A program made the translations under genes and the position numbers. This document shows positions 5,431-5,557 of a stretch of 5,557 bases of DNA, one piece after another. Source of the DNA: Clostridiales bacterium (GTDB taxonomy: Bacteria; Bacillota; Clostridia; Lachnospirales; WQUN01). The stretch lies in contig JAISWA010000167.1 in assembly GCA_031271275.1 (NCBI GenBank), positions 1 through 5,557 on the forward strand, given 5' to 3'. Position 1 is the stretch's first letter; each line of letters starts with the position of its first letter. The notes under the pieces were generated by a model. It was not told where the DNA came from. It saw nothing but the letters and a program-made list of their open reading frames with translations, and did not search any database.

Positions 5431-5448
5431 GCGTTTCAGGAGAAACGT
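5431..5448 (+). other. Hairpin just upstream of the HU ribosome binding site
   Basis: GCGTTTC (5431-5437) pairs with GAAACGT (5442-5448), with one G-T wobble and loop AGGA. It ends 6 nt before AAGGAGG (5455-5461). The loop itself carries an AGGAG sequence, so a role in ribosome loading or mRNA stability is conceivable but unproven. Confidence 0.35.
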
Positions 5449-5468
5449 ATCCACAAGGAGGATAACAA

Positions 5469-5557
5469 ATGAACAAAACTGAGCTCATTACGGCGATTGC
5501 GGCAAAATCCGACCTTACAAAAAAAGACGCGGAAAAAGCCCTCAAGGCTTTTGAAGA
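5469..5557 (+). CDS. hup: DNA-binding protein HU, 3' partial
   Basis: HU is a small dimeric nucleoid protein that bends and compacts DNA without strong sequence preference. Only the first 29 codons are in the window. They read MNKTELITAIAAKSDLTKKD and continue AEKALKAFE, the helical N-terminal dimerisation region typical of HU/HBsu (about 90 aa when complete). AAGGAGG (5455-5461) sits 7 nt before the ATG, and a near-consensus sigma-A promoter lies upstream, as expected for an abundant protein. The DNA-binding beta arms lie beyond the window. IHF-like or other HU-family members start similarly, but HU is by far the likeliest in a Firmicute. Confidence 0.93.
   Translation, partial: MNKTELITAIAAKSDLTKKDAEKALKAFE

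Noticed and set aside
5267..5545. 92-codon minus-strand frame across the HU promoter and 5' end
   Set aside because: It overlaps a terminator, a near-consensus promoter and the HU start, and shows no domain.
1..5557. CRISPR array, tRNA or rRNA gene, insertion sequence or attachment site
   Set aside because: I saw no regularly spaced repeats, cloverleaf, transposase-like frame or flanking inverted repeats. The only direct repeats are the short in-frame ones in the stalk.

Overview
The window looks like chromosome of a spore-forming, Gram-positive Clostridia-type Firmicute. Three things point there: a sortase-anchored surface protein with a Lys/Ala-rich C-terminal tail, an infC-rpmI-rplT operon with a Firmicutes-style L20 attenuator, and spoVT, a forespore regulator found in endospore formers, followed by an HU gene. 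The lineage is not certain; GC is moderate and all recognised genes are on the + strand.

Layout. 3-2048: the 3' part of a large wall-anchored adhesin or pilin-like protein with four isopeptide-type Ig-like domains, a Pro/Thr stalk, an acidic segment and an MPKTG sorting signal. 2049-2214: two intrinsic terminator hairpins. 2215-2475: a near-consensus sigma-A promoter and a leader of about 226 nt. The leader holds the L20-type attenuator (terminator 2346-2371) and an unexpected second terminator-like hairpin (2428-2456) just before the infC ribosome binding site. 2476-3561: infC (AUU start), rpmI and rplT. 3566-4435: a MerR-family regulator with a GyrI/BmrR-like effector domain, starting 4 nt after rplT and ended by a strong terminator (4460-4488).

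4489-4712: a relatively AT-rich intergenic stretch with a small GNRA-loop hairpin, one possible short hydrophobic ORF with a strong Shine-Dalgarno, and a candidate sigma-G-type promoter. 4713-5258: spoVT, followed by a terminator. 5327-5355: a near-perfect sigma-A promoter with a leader of about 107 nt, feeding an HU gene (5469 onward) cut by the window end.

How the parts fit. The infC operon makes initiation factor IF3 and the 50S proteins L35 and L20. L20 should bind its own leader RNA and favour termination, so the whole operon, including the MerR-like gene if it is co-transcribed, would respond to free L20. spoVT and HU both act on the chromosome during growth or sporulation, and such genes often sit together in a Firmicutes sporulation/division cluster. 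I see no wholly new system. The most notable points are the second terminator in the infC leader and the drug-sensor-type regulator attached to the ribosomal-protein operon.
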